The translations under genes and the position numbers were made by a program. Shown in pieces: positions 41,665 through 50,622 of a DNA stretch of 64,000 bases. The notes under the pieces are model-generated. The model was not told the DNA's origin and searched no databases. It saw only the letters and a list, made by a program, of their open reading frames with translations. Numbering within the stretch: the stretch's first letter is position 1; each line of letters opens with the position of its first letter. Source of the stretch: Nocardioides panacisoli (GTDB taxonomy: Bacteria; Actinomycetota; Actinomycetes; Propionibacteriales; Nocardioidaceae); NCBI RefSeq assembly GCF_019448235.1, contig NZ_CP080409.1, forward strand, positions 2,108,001 to 2,172,000, written 5' to 3'.

Positions 41665-42698
41665 TAGCGCAGGTTCCTCGTGTCGGGGGCGTTCTCGTAG
41701 ACGACCTCGTGCACCCCGGGCACCGGGCCCGGGGCCACCACGGCACGCTCGTGGCCGGCCTCGACCATCGCGCGGCGCACCTCGTGGACGCCGGCCTGGT
41801 CGGCACACAGCAGCAGCACGGTCGGACCGGAGCCGGACAGCAGTGCGGCCAGCGCGCCGGCCGCGACGCCGTCGTCGAAGGTACGCCGGAGCTCGGGCCG
41901 CAGGTCCAGGGCGGGTGCCTGCAGGTCGTTGTGCAGCTGGGCCGCCAGGCGCTCGGGGTCGCCCGAGGCCAGGGCGCGGCGCAGCTCGTCGGGCACCGCC
42001 GGCGGGGGTACGCCGTCACCGCTGAGCTCGTCGAAGTGGCGGTAGACCGCCGGGGTCGAGAGGCCCTCGGCGTGGGGCACGACGCACCACCACCAGTCAC
42101 CGCCGTCCTCCAGCGGCGCCACCTCCTCGCCGCGGCCCAGCCCGGTCGCCGTACCGCCGAGGAGGGCGAAGGGGACGTCGCTGCCGAGGTCGGCGCCCAG
42201 CCGGAGCAGGTCCTCGTCGGAGGTCCGCAGGTCCCAGAGCCGGTCGAGCGCCAGCAGGGTGGCGGCGGCGTCGGCCGAACCGCCGGCGAGTCCGCCCGCG
42301 ACGGGGATGCCCTTGCGGATCTCGATGCGGGCGGCATGGTCGGTCAGGCCGTGGTGGACGCACAGCGCCCGCGCCGCGCGCACGGCGAGGTTGCTCTCGT
42401 CGACCGGCACGTCGGCCAGGTCGAGGTCCGCCTCGCCGGTGAGGTGCACCGACCAGTCCTGCTGGTCGCTGACCGTGACGTCCTCGTAGAGCCCGATCGC
42501 CTGGTAGACGGTCGCGAGCGGGTGGAACCCGCCGGCGCCGAGCGCCCCCACGCCCAGGTGGAGGTTGATCTTGGCCGGTGCGCGCACCGTGACGCTCGCG
42601 CGGGTCGCGTCGTCACCAGCGATCATGTCGTCGCTGCCGCCGAAGGACGACGAATTCGCTTGTGGCGACGAACCTTCCGGGCCACCCGCGTCGGTCAT
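41664..42698 (-). CDS. ispE: 4-diphosphocytidyl-2-C-methyl-D-erythritol kinase
   Basis: IspE is the GHMP kinase of the MEP isoprenoid pathway. The core starts [16 protein letters not shown]; the ATP motif is [17 protein letters not shown], and [12 protein letters not shown] is the third GHMP motif. From the ATG at 42698 (overlapping the rsmA stop codon as ATGA) it has 344 residues, with a 30-residue disordered N-terminus ([20 protein letters not shown]). An internal ATG at 42626 would give a more typical 320 residues. rpfB-rsmA-ispE is a conserved actinobacterial operon. Confidence 0.95.
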
Positions 42699-43561
42699 GC
42701 CTCCTCCATCGCGACGGTGATCGCGACGAACTCTTCCAGTCCCAGGGACTCGCCCCGGGCCATGGGGTCGACCCCGGCGGCCTCCAGGGCGGCGGTCGCG
42801 GCCTCGGGGCCGCCGGCCAGGGTGCGCAGCGCCCCGCGCAGGGCCTTGCGGCGCTGGGCGAAGGCCGCGTCGATCACGGCGAACACCCGTTCGCGCGGCA
42901 CTGCCGTGGTCGGCGGGTCCCGGCGGGTCCACGCCACGAGGCCGGAGTCGACGTTGGGGGCGGGCCAGAAGACGTTGCGCCCGACGGCACCGGCGCGGCG
43001 TACGTCGGCGAACCAGGCCGCCTTCAGCGACGGCACGCCGTACACCTTGGAGCCGGGGGTGGCGGCCAGCCGGTCAGCGACCTCGGCCTGCACCATCACC
43101 AGGCCGTGCTCGAGGCTCGGCAGCAGTCCCAGCAGGTGCAGCAGCACCGGCACGGAGACGTTGTAGGGCAGGTTGGCGACCAGCGCGGTCGGCGCAGGCC
43201 CCGGGACGTCGACGACGCGCAGCGCGTCGGCCTCGACCATGCGGAACCGCTCCCCCGCGTCCGGGGCGTACGCCGCGACGGTGGCGGGCAGTTCACCGGC
43301 CAGCAGCGGGTCGACCTCGATGGCCGTGACCGCGGCACCGGTCTCGAGCAGTGCCAGCGTCAGCGAGCCGAGGCCGGGACCGACCTCGACCACGGTGTCG
43401 GAGGAGTCGACACCGGACTCGCGCACGATGCGTCGCACGGTGTTGGCGTCGATGACGAAGTTCTGGCCGCGCTGCTTGGTCGGCCGCAGGCCGAGCCGAT
43501 CGGCCAGCGCACGCACCTCCGACGGGCCGAGAAGCCTCGGCCCGTCGGTCGGTGTCGTCAT
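42695..43561 (-). CDS. rsmA: 16S rRNA (adenine1518/1519-N6) dimethyltransferase
   Basis: RsmA/KsgA dimethylates A1518 and A1519 of 16S rRNA late in 30S assembly. The 288-residue protein has [11 protein letters not shown], motif [36 protein letters not shown] (the NLPY catalytic motif) and [10 protein letters not shown]. The ATG at 43561 begins [19 protein letters not shown]. It follows rpfB by 43 bp and overlaps ispE. Confidence 0.96.
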   Translation of the reverse strand: MTTPTDGPRLLGPSEVRALADRLGLRPTKQRGQNFVIDANTVRRIVRESGVDSSDTVVEVGPGLGSLTLALLETGAAVTAIEVDPLLAGELPATVAAYAPDAGERFRMVEADALRVVDVPGPAPTALVANLPYNVSVPVLLHLLGLLPSLEHGLVMVQAEVADRLAATPGSKVYGVPSLKAAWFADVRRAGAVGRNVFWPAPNVDSGLVAWTRRDPPTTAVPRERVFAVIDAAFAQRRKALRGALRTLAGGPEAATAALEAAGVDPMARGESLGLEEFVAITVAMEEA

Positions 43562-43604
43562 GCGCAGCAGGCTAGGGCATCGGCCCGCCTGCTCCGGGGG
43601 TGGC

Positions 43605-44741
43605 TCAGCGCAGCCCCAGCTTGGAGGCGCAGGCCGGCCACTGGCCCCAGCCCGAGCGCTGCTGCAGGATCTGCGCCCGCTTGGTCTGCTCGGCGGGGCT
43701 GGCCTGGTGCGGCAGTCCGCTGCCGCCGACGCTGCGCCAGGTGGAGGCGGTGAACTGGTAGAGGCCGTAGTACGGGCCGGCGGGGTTGACCGCGCCCGGG
43801 TTGCCACCGGACTCGCACTGCGCGAGGCGGGCCCAGACACCGCTGAGGTTGACCGGGCCGGTGGCCGGGGCGACCTCGGGCTTGGTGCCGACCTCGACGA
43901 TGCGCGGCTGGGCCTTGGTGACCACGTCGGCGTTGAGCAGCTTGCGCTCGGTGACGTCGCCGTTGACACGGACGACGCGGTACGTCGCGTCTCGGGTGCC
44001 GGCGCTGCCCTCGTCGACGACCTTCTCGGTGCCCTCGGTCATCGAGTCGTTCTCGCGGGTGACGGTGTCGACCTCGTAGGACTCACCCTCGACGGAGACC
44101 TTCTTGACCTGCTTGTCGTTGAACACGACGGTCATGCCGTCCTTGAGCTGCTTGTCGCGGCCGGGCTTGACCTCGTCGCGCTTGCCGACCTTCGCACCGA
44201 GCTCGTCGAGCGCACCCTCGACGGTGCGGGCGGCGACGCGGACCTTCTTGGGCTTGTCGCCGGCGAGCTCGACGGTGATCTTCTTCGACGTCACCACGTC
44301 AAGCTCGAGGCCCTCGCGGTCGATGTCGGCGCTGCGGCTGACCGAGAGCTTGCCGCGGTCGAAGGAACGGCCGATCTGGTCCAGTGCCGCGTCGACGCTG
44401 GTGGCGGTCACCCAGTGGGTGGTGTCCTTGCCGTCGACGGTCAGGTCCAGCGGGCGGCTGTAGCGCACGGCGACCGTGCTGCCGTCGTCGACGCTGGAGT
44501 CGAGCGCGGGCGAGACGACGTCGCGGTCGCTGACCTCGAGGCCCTCGGCCTCGAGCACGTCGTCGACGGTGTCGCCGCCGAAGACGCTGACCTCGCGCTC
44601 CTCGCCGTCCACCGACAGGGTGACGGTGGTGGTGAGGGCGGTGTAGCCGTAGCTGGCGCCGGCCACGGCGAGCAGCACGGCGGCGACGGTGGCGACGATG
44701 ACGGCCCGGCTCGCGGCCAGGCGGCTGATGAGAGTAGACAT
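43605..44741 (-). CDS. rpfB: Resuscitation-promoting factor RpfB-like
   Basis: A 378-residue cell-wall-cleaving growth factor. One N-terminal membrane segment or signal ([22 protein letters not shown]), three DUF348 repeats ([16 protein letters not shown] and similar), a G5 domain (about residues 215-290) and the Rpf lytic transglycosylase domain ([39 protein letters not shown]) with the catalytic Glu in QCESGG. It resuscitates dormant cells by trimming peptidoglycan. The start at 44741 is placed just before the membrane segment; a longer in-frame form to 44849 is possible. The 284-bp leader is structured. Confidence 0.95.
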   Translation of the reverse strand: MSTLISRLAASRAVIVATVAAVLLAVAGASYGYTALTTTVTLSVDGEEREVSVFGGDTVDDVLEAEGLEVSDRDVVSPALDSSVDDGSTVAVRYSRPLDLTVDGKDTTHWVTATSVDAALDQIGRSFDRGKLSVSRSADIDREGLELDVVTSKKITVELAGDKPKKVRVAARTVEGALDELGAKVGKRDEVKPGRDKQLKDGMTVVFNDKQVKKVSVEGESYEVDTVTRENDSMTEGTEKVVDEGSAGTRDATYRVVRVNGDVTERKLLNADVVTKAQPRIVEVGTKPEVAPATGPVNLSGVWARLAQCESGGNPGAVNPAGPYYGLYQFTASTWRSVGGSGLPHQASPAEQTKRAQILQQRSGWGQWPACASKLGLR

Positions 44742-45025
44742 GGCGTTCCTGTGCTCGTTGGCGGGCACGGTGCTCCGTTGGTCGTGGTCCCGGTCCTCGG
44801 TCCCGGCCAGCGTCCCAGACGGGTGGTCATGGGACCTCATACGTCCCACGCGCCCCCGGGAAGCAGGGCCTCCCGGTGCTGGCTCGGGATCGTCCGATCC
44901 CGGCGTTCGTGCCCCACGGAAACAAGCCCGACCGGCGATTGCAACTCTGCGGGGCCGCGTCAGGCGGATGTCGTGACCGGATTCACAAGGTCAACGCGGT
45001 TGACCGTGATCGCCCGTCACACGCG
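44742..45025 (-). promoter_or_regulatory. rpfB promoter and leader: CRP-like site and two hairpins
   Basis: No gene is evident here apart from the possible longer rpfB N-terminus. A CRP/FNR-type palindrome, GTGA-N6-TCAC (44973-44986), sits near the upstream end, with a second, looser GTGA-N7-TCAC at 45006-45020. Downstream in the transcript, CGGGATCG/CGATCCCG (44885-44902) and CCGGGA/TCCCGG (about 44856-44876) can form hairpins. M. tuberculosis rpfB is known to have a regulatory leader with an attenuator, so a similar RNA switch is possible. Confidence 0.5.
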
Positions 45026-45901
45026 TCACCAGGCGCCCCCGAAGGCGGCGAAGGTGTTCGCCTCGATGGCGGCGCAGAGCTCGGTGAGGTCCTCCCCCCG
45101 CTCCTCGGCCATGCGCCGCACGGTGAGCGGGACGAGGTAGGAGGCGTTGGTCCGGCCGCGGAACGGCGTCGGCGTCAGGTAGGGCGCATCGGTCTCGACG
45201 AGCACCCGGTCCTGCGGTGCGAGGCGCAGTCCCTCGCGCACCGCCTCGGCGTTCTTGAAGGTGACCGTGCCCGCGAAGGAGAGGTGGGCACCGCGGTCCA
45301 GGCACTCCCGGGCGAAGTCGCCGTCGCCGGAGAAGCAGTGCATCACCCACCGCTCGGGTGCGCCCTCGCCGTCGATGACGTCGAGCACGTCCTGGTGGGC
45401 CTCGCGGTCGTGGATGACCAGCGTCTTGCCCAACCGCTTGGCCAGGTCGACGTGCCAGGCGAAGGACCGCAGCTGCGCGGGCCGGCCCTCCTCGCCGGTG
45501 CGGAAGTGGTCGACGCCGGTCTCCCCCACCGCACGCACGACCGGGTCCGCGGCCAGGCGCTCGATCTCCTCCCACGCCGCCTCGAGCTCGCCGGCCGCCT
45601 CGAGCCGCGGCGCCTCGTTGGGGTGCAGCGCGACACCGGCGACCAGCTCCTCGTGGGTGCGGGCCGCCTCGACCGCCCACCGCGCGCCGGAGAGGTCGCA
45701 CCCGATCTGCACGATGCGGCGTACGCCGACCGCTGCCGCGTCCGCGAGCGCCCGGTCGACGTCGTCGCCACCGCCGGGGTGGAGGTGGGGGTCGGTGTCG
45801 CGCGCGTCGACCCGCTTGATGTCGAGGTGGCAGTGGTTGTCGACCACCGGGTGCGGCAGCGGCTCCGGTGCCGGGGGACGCTCCTCAGCCATGGCGACCA
45901 C
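45026..45901 (-). CDS. tatD: TatD family metal-dependent DNase
   Basis: A 291-residue TatD amidohydrolase-fold nuclease. Metal ligands are visible in DNHCHLDI (His-x-His), AVGETGVDHF (Glu), VIHDREAHQD (His), MHCFSGD (His) and LVETDAPYLTP (Asp). TatD trims DNA ends during repair or apoptosis-like degradation. An ATG at 45892 is an alternative start. It lies just before rpfB, as tatD does in mycobacteria. Confidence 0.94.
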   Translation of the reverse strand: MVAMAEERPPAPEPLPHPVVDNHCHLDIKRVDARDTDPHLHPGGGDDVDRALADAAAVGVRRIVQIGCDLSGARWAVEAARTHEELVAGVALHPNEAPRLEAAGELEAAWEEIERLAADPVVRAVGETGVDHFRTGEEGRPAQLRSFAWHVDLAKRLGKTLVIHDREAHQDVLDVIDGEGAPERWVMHCFSGDGDFARECLDRGAHLSFAGTVTFKNAEAVREGLRLAPQDRVLVETDAPYLTPTPFRGRTNASYLVPLTVRRMAEERGEDLTELCAAIEANTFAAFGGAW

Positions 45902-45943
45902 CGTAGGGGGTGCCGGAGGCCTCGACCGGCCCGACCACCGCGG

Positions 45944-46786
45944 TCACCCGTCGCCCTGCACCCGTGCGAGCACCGCGTCGGCGAGCGCCTCGGGCGCCTG
46001 GGTCGGGATCCAGTGGGTGACGCCCTCGAGCACGACCAGCTCGTAGGGGGCGGTCACCCAGCGCGGCGTGCGGTCGACGGGGGCGCGGGCGATGGCGCCG
46101 TCGTCGTCGCTCCACACCAGCGTGGTCGGGACGCGGATCCGGCCGGCGGAGCGGCGCAGGTCGGTGAGCGGGAGGCCGCGGTACCACATCAGCCCGCCCC
46201 GCAGGGCGCCGTCGTCGAGGATCTCGGCCTCGAAGCGGGCGACGTCCTCGTCGGTCATCCCCATCTGGCGCAGCATCGGCGTCATCCGGCCGGTGCGGCC
46301 CATCCACTCGGGCACGCGGGGCAGCTGGAAGGCCAGCATGTACCAGGACTTCAGGCCCTGCCGCGAGGTCAGCCAGGACCGCAGGAACGCCTGCGGGTGG
46401 GGCACCGAGACCGCGGTGAGGCTGCGGACGCGGTCGGGGTGCTCGGCGGCCAACGACCACGCCACCACCGCTCCCCAGTCGTGGCCGACGACGTGGGCGC
46501 TGCCACCGACCCGGTCGACGAGTGCGACGACGTCGTCGACGAGGTCGGGCACCCGGTGGTCACGACGGCGCCCCGGTCGCGCGTGCGGCGCGTAGCCGCG
46601 CTGGTCCATCGCCAGGGTGCGGTAGCCGTCAGCGTGCAGCAGCGGCGCGACGTAGCGCCACGAGGTGGCGCGCTCGGGGAACCCGTGCAGCAGCACGATG
46701 GGCTCGCCGTCCAGCGGACCGTCGTCGATGACGGGGAACTCCAGCCCGTCGCGGGTCACCGTCTCGATGCGGGTGTTGGTCGCCAT
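45944..46786 (-). CDS. Alpha/beta hydrolase, epoxide hydrolase-like
   Basis: A 280-residue alpha/beta hydrolase. HGFPERATSWRY carries the oxyanion HG, VVGHDWGAVVAW carries the nucleophile Asp (GHDWG rather than GxSxG), and VTHWIPTQAPEAL carries the catalytic His. This is the epoxide hydrolase/haloalkane dehalogenase pattern; a Tyr pair in the cap (SWYMLAF, MWYRG) favours epoxide hydrolase. The ATG at 46786 lies directly after a repetitive GAGCGAGGAACGAGCGAGC stretch on the minus strand. Confidence 0.87.
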   Translation of the reverse strand: MATNTRIETVTRDGLEFPVIDDGPLDGEPIVLLHGFPERATSWRYVAPLLHADGYRTLAMDQRGYAPHARPGRRRDHRVPDLVDDVVALVDRVGGSAHVVGHDWGAVVAWSLAAEHPDRVRSLTAVSVPHPQAFLRSWLTSRQGLKSWYMLAFQLPRVPEWMGRTGRMTPMLRQMGMTDEDVARFEAEILDDGALRGGLMWYRGLPLTDLRRSAGRIRVPTTLVWSDDDGAIARAPVDRTPRWVTAPYELVVLEGVTHWIPTQAPEALADAVLARVQGDG

Positions 46787-46841
46787 GTCGCTCGCTCGTT
46801 CCTCGCTCGGTGGGTCGGTGCCGCCGCGCCGCCGTACGGCG

Positions 46842-47705
46842 TCAGCCGACGTGCACCGCTTGGTACACCTCTCGCTTGGGCAGGCCCGCCTGGTCGGCGA
46901 CCGCCGCGATCGCATCCTTGCGCCGCATCCCGGACTCTTCCAGTTCGGCGACGGCTGCGCGCAGGCTGTCCGGGTCGTTGGACACCTGGGCGGTGTCGTC
47001 GGCGCCGGCCACGACCACGGTGACCTCGCCGCGTACGCCGTCGGCGGCCCAGTCGACGAGCTCGCCGAGCGGCCCGCGGCGTACCTCCTCGTGGGTCTTG
47101 GTGAGCTCGCGGCAGACCGCACCGGCCCGGTCCGGTCCGAAGACCTCGGCCATCGCCGCGAGGGCAGCCGCGGTGCGGTGGGGCGCCTCGAAGAAGACCA
47201 TCGTGCGCTGCTCGGCGGCCAGCGCCGCGAGGCGTCGCGTGCGCTCCCCCGCCTTGCGCGGCAGGAAGCCCTCGAAGCAGAACCGGTCGACCGGCAGGCC
47301 CGAGACCGCGAGTGCCGTCAGGACCGCCGACGGCCCGGGCACCGAGGTGATCGGGACGTCCGCAGCCACCGCGGCCGTCACGAGCCGGTAGCCCGGGTCC
47401 GACACGCTGGGCATGCCCGCATCGGTCACCAGCACCACGCGCTCGCCCCGCTGCAGCGCCTCCAGGAGCTGGGGCGTCCGGGCCGCCTCGTTGCCCTCGA
47501 AGTAGGAGGTGACCCGTCCCGCGACGGTCACCCCCAGGTCACTCGCCAGCCGCCGCAGCCGGCGGGTGTCCTCGGCGGCGACGACGTCGGCGGCGGCGAG
47601 CTCGGTCGCCAGCCGCGGCGGCGCGTCGGCCGCGTGGCCGATCGGCGTCGCGGCGAGCACCAGCACGCCCGGGGAGTCCGTCACGCGCCCGATCATCGCA
47701 GCCAT
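46842..47705 (-). CDS. rsmI: 16S rRNA (cytidine1402-2'-O)-methyltransferase
   Basis: A 287-residue tetrapyrrole-methylase-fold rRNA methyltransferase. VLVLAATPIGHAADAPPR, AEDTRRLRRL, VLVTDAGMPSVSDPGYRLV and FEGFLPRKAGER are RsmI hallmarks. It methylates C1402 in the decoding centre. The exact start (47705, or a few codons later) is uncertain. It is divergent from the protein mannosyltransferase gene with a 30-bp gap, the same arrangement as Rv1003/Rv1002c in M. tuberculosis. Confidence 0.95.
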   Translation of the reverse strand: MAAMIGRVTDSPGVLVLAATPIGHAADAPPRLATELAAADVVAAEDTRRLRRLASDLGVTVAGRVTSYFEGNEAARTPQLLEALQRGERVVLVTDAGMPSVSDPGYRLVTAAVAADVPITSVPGPSAVLTALAVSGLPVDRFCFEGFLPRKAGERTRRLAALAAEQRTMVFFEAPHRTAAALAAMAEVFGPDRAGAVCRELTKTHEEVRRGPLGELVDWAADGVRGEVTVVVAGADDTAQVSNDPDSLRAAVAELEESGMRRKDAIAAVADQAGLPKREVYQAVHVG

Positions 47706-47735
47706 CGCTCACCGACCTCTCACTAGAGTGCCCTC

Positions 47736-49511
47736 GTGACCGCCGTCGACGACCGCCCCGAGCGCGAACCGTCGGCGAGCACGGCCATGCTGTCCCGCAC
47801 CGCGACCGGGCGGCTGGTCCCCTCGGCCGCCGACCGGGCCCGCGGCGCCCTGTCCGGGCTCAGCCGCCACGACCGGCTCGTGGGGTGGCTGGCGCCGGTC
47901 CTGATCACGCTGATCGCCTTCGCGCTGCGCCTGGTCGGCCTCGGCAACCCGGCGAGGTTCGCCTTCGACGAGACCTACTACGCCAAGGACGGTTGGTCGC
48001 TGTGGCGCAACGGCTACGTCCGCGACCACAAGGACGACGCCGACGGCAACCCCGACACCGACCTCAACGCCGACATCCTCGACGGCACCACGACCGGGCT
48101 GTGGACCGGCGACCCGTCGCTGACGGTCCACCCCGACGTCGGCAAGTGGCTCATCGGACTCGGCGAGACGCTGTTCGGGATGGACCCGTTCGGCTGGCGG
48201 ATCATGTCCGCGGTCGCGGGTGCCCTGATGGTGCTCGTGCTCATCCGCCTCGTACGCCGCATGACCGGCTCCACGCTGCTGGGCTGCGTCGCGGGCGTGC
48301 TGCTGATGCTCGACGGCCTGCACTTCGTGCTGTCCCGGCTGGCGCTGCTGGACATCTTCTACGCGCTGTTCCTGCTGTGTGGCGTGGCGTGCGTGGTCGC
48401 CGACCGCGACTGGTACCGCCGACGACTGGCCCGGTCGTTCGGCGACGGCGGCCACCGGGCCGGCCGCTGGGGACCGGTCCGGGCGGTGCTGTACCGGCCG
48501 TGGCTGCTGACCGGTGGCGTGATGTTCGGACTCGCCTGCGGCACCAAGTGGGGCGCGATCTGGCCACTCGCGGGGTTCGGGCTGCTGGTGTGGTTCTGGA
48601 GTGCGGGAGCGCGCCGGTCCCTCGGCGTACGGCAGCCGGTCCTGCGCTCGGCGCTCGCCGACGGTCTGCCCGCGTTCGGCCAGCTCGTGGTGGTGGCGGC
48701 GCTGACCTACGTCGCCACGTGGGGCGGCTGGCTCGCCCACGCCCCGGAGTACGAGGAACACCTCTCCTCCACGCAGTACACCCAGTTCACCGGCGCCGGC
48801 CACTGCGCCGAGGACGAGGACTCCTTCGTCGCCGATGACCTCGACGAGACAGCCCGCTGGCCCACCGCGACCGAGCCCGACGCCACCGGCCCGGCGGAGG
48901 CGTGGCAGTCGTTGCGCTCGCTCTGGTACTACCACCAGGACGTCTACACCTTCCACGCCAACTTCCTGAACTGCTCGACCCACACCTACGAGTCCGATCC
49001 CCTGGGCTGGCCGCTGCTCAACCGCCCCGTCGGCGTCGCCGTCACCAACGACATCCCGCCCGGGGAGCAGGGCTGTGACGCCGCCCCGGACAGCGACTGC
49101 ATCCGGCAGGTCCTCCTCATCGGTACGCCGGTGCTGTGGTGGGGCGGCTCGCTGGCGCTGCTCGTCGCCGGCGCCCTGTGGCTGGGCACCCGCGACTGGC
49201 GGTTCGGGGTGGCCGTGGTCGGCGGCCTCGTGACGTGGCTGCCGTGGCTGCTCTACGACGACCGGCCGATCTTCTTGTTCTACGCGATCGGGATGCTGCC
49301 GTTCCTGGTCATCGCCCTGACACTGCTGATCGGGCGGCTGCTGGGCGCCGGCACCGTCGCCGGGCCGGCCCGGACGGCGGGTGTGGTGGTCTCCGGGGCA
49401 TACGTGATACTGGTACTGATCAACTTCGCCTGGTTCTGGCCGATCTGGACCAACGGACTGCTGACCCACGGCGAGTGGCTGGCCAGGATCTGGTTCAGCC
49501 GCTGGATCTGA
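47736..49511 (+). CDS. pmt: Dolichyl-phosphate-mannose--protein mannosyltransferase (GT39)
   Basis: A 591-residue multi-spanning O-mannosyltransferase that transfers mannose from a polyprenyl carrier to secreted proteins. The first-loop acidic pair is Asp78-Glu79 (RFAFDETYYAKDGW). Further motifs: VHPDVGKWLIGLGE, GTKWGAIWPL and HTYESDPLGWPLLNRPVG. About ten membrane segments; an insert with several cysteines (GHCAEDEDS, NCSTH, GCDAAPDSDC) lengthens it beyond most actinobacterial relatives (about 520). GTG start at 47736. Confidence 0.94.
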   Translation: MTAVDDRPEREPSASTAMLSRTATGRLVPSAADRARGALSGLSRHDRLVGWLAPVLITLIAFALRLVGLGNPARFAFDETYYAKDGWSLWRNGYVRDHKDDADGNPDTDLNADILDGTTTGLWTGDPSLTVHPDVGKWLIGLGETLFGMDPFGWRIMSAVAGALMVLVLIRLVRRMTGSTLLGCVAGVLLMLDGLHFVLSRLALLDIFYALFLLCGVACVVADRDWYRRRLARSFGDGGHRAGRWGPVRAVLYRPWLLTGGVMFGLACGTKWGAIWPLAGFGLLVWFWSAGARRSLGVRQPVLRSALADGLPAFGQLVVVAALTYVATWGGWLAHAPEYEEHLSSTQYTQFTGAGHCAEDEDSFVADDLDETARWPTATEPDATGPAEAWQSLRSLWYYHQDVYTFHANFLNCSTHTYESDPLGWPLLNRPVGVAVTNDIPPGEQGCDAAPDSDCIRQVLLIGTPVLWWGGSLALLVAGALWLGTRDWRFGVAVVGGLVTWLPWLLYDDRPIFLFYAIGMLPFLVIALTLLIGRLLGAGTVAGPARTAGVVVSGAYVILVLINFAWFWPIWTNGLLTHGEWLARIWFSRWI

Positions 49512-49572
49512 CTGTGTGACACTGTGCAACGCTGTCTGGGGGGACGCGAGGAAGAAGAGGGACGACAGGCAG

Positions 49573-49998
49573 ATGGCTGAGAGCGCCGGCGCACGGATCG
49601 GGATGGGACTCGGCATCGTCGCCCTGGTGGTCCTCCTCGCCTTCATCCTCGAGCAGGTCGCCGGCACCGACCAGGCCGCCCCCGAGGCGACCGCGTCCGC
49701 CGACGCCCCGACCGACCTTCAGTTCTGCGCCGCGTGGGGCACCCTGTCGACCACGGCCTCGGCCGACCGCGCCACCGAGGCGACCGACGGCCCCGGCGAC
49801 ACCCGCGACGCACTGGTGCGGGTCCGCGACCTCGGCTTCCCCGAGGCGATGTCGGGCGCCGCACGGGCGGGCCTGCTGGCGAGCCTGGACCGCATCGAGG
49901 GCGAGCTCGACCCGTCCTACGCGCCGACGGCGTACCCCGCCGAGGCCGACGAGGAGGCTGCGTTCAGCAGCTACCTCGACACCAACTGCCCGGCCTGA
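49573..49998 (+). CDS. Small membrane-anchored protein, unknown function
   Basis: A 141-residue protein with one N-terminal membrane anchor (residues about 8-27, IGMGLGIVALVVLLAFILEQ), a short Ala/Asp-rich linker and a small extracytoplasmic helical domain (DLQFCAAWGTLSTTASADRATEATDG...LDTNCPA) with cysteines near both ends that could form a disulfide. It starts 61 bp after pmt and may be cotranscribed with it. No family recognised. The ATG at 49573 precedes the anchor. Confidence 0.65.
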   Translation: MAESAGARIGMGLGIVALVVLLAFILEQVAGTDQAAPEATASADAPTDLQFCAAWGTLSTTASADRATEATDGPGDTRDALVRVRDLGFPEAMSGAARAGLLASLDRIEGELDPSYAPTAYPAEADEEAAFSSYLDTNCPA

Positions 49999-50007
49999 CC
50001 CGACGGG

Positions 50008-50622
50008 TCACAGCCAGCCGCGGGCGTCCGCGGCCTGGGCCGCCTGGGTGCTGGTGGCGGCGCCGGTCTTGCCGATCGCCGAGGACAGGTAGTTGCGCAC
50101 CGTGCCCGGGGAGAGGTGCACGCGCGTCGCGATCTCGGCCACCCGCAGCCCCTCGCGGGCGCAGCGAAGGACCTCCCGCTCCCGCTCGGTGAGCGGGTTC
50201 GCGCCCTCGGCGAGCGACTCGGCCGCCAGTGCGGGGTCGACCACCCGCAGCCCGGCGTGGATCCGCCGGACGGCCTCGGCCAACTCGGTCGCCGGGGTGT
50301 CCTTGACCAGGAACCCGTCGGCGCCCGCCTCGAGCGCGCGCCGCAGGTAGCCCGGTCGGCCGAAGGTGGTCACGATGACGCTGCGTACGCCGGGCAGCTC
50401 GTCACGCACCTGCGCCGCGGCGGCGATGCCGTCGGACCCGGGCATCTCGATGTCGAGCACGCACACGTCGACGGTGGCCCCGCGGGCCGCCTCGACCACC
50501 TCGTCGCCGCTGCCGACCTGGGCGACGACCTCGATGTCGGGCTCGAGGTCGAGCAGCGCCGCGAGCGCGCCCCGCACCATGGCCTGGTCATCGGCCAGCA
50601 GCACCCGGATCACGTCACTCAC
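50008..50622 (-). CDS. LuxR/NarL-type response regulator
   Basis: A 204-residue two-component regulator. Receiver: Asp11-Asp12, phospho-acceptor Asp57 (CVLDIEMPGSDG) and Lys in FLVKDTP. The C-terminal HTH is NPLTEREREVLRCAREGLRVAEIATRVHLSPGTVRNYLSSAIGKTGA. GTG start at 50622 overlaps the histidine kinase stop codon by 4 nt (GTGA), so the kinase at 50619 is the partner. Likely target: its own ABC exporter operon. Confidence 0.94.
   Translation of the reverse strand: MSDVIRVLLADDQAMVRGALAALLDLEPDIEVVAQVGSGDEVVEAARGATVDVCVLDIEMPGSDGIAAAAQVRDELPGVRSVIVTTFGRPGYLRRALEAGADGFLVKDTPATELAEAVRRIHAGLRVVDPALAAESLAEGANPLTEREREVLRCAREGLRVAEIATRVHLSPGTVRNYLSSAIGKTGAATSTQAAQAADARGWL

Noticed and set aside
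44742..45025. ydaO (c-di-AMP) riboswitch in the rpfB leader
   Set aside because: Some actinobacterial rpf genes have one, but I do not find the conserved ydaO core words here; only simple hairpins and CRP-like sites are visible.
46786..46815. GAGCGAGGAACGAGCGAGC stretch as a dispersed repeat
   Set aside because: Resembles simple GAGC-rich repeats common in actinobacteria, but only one copy was noticed here, so repeat status is not supported.
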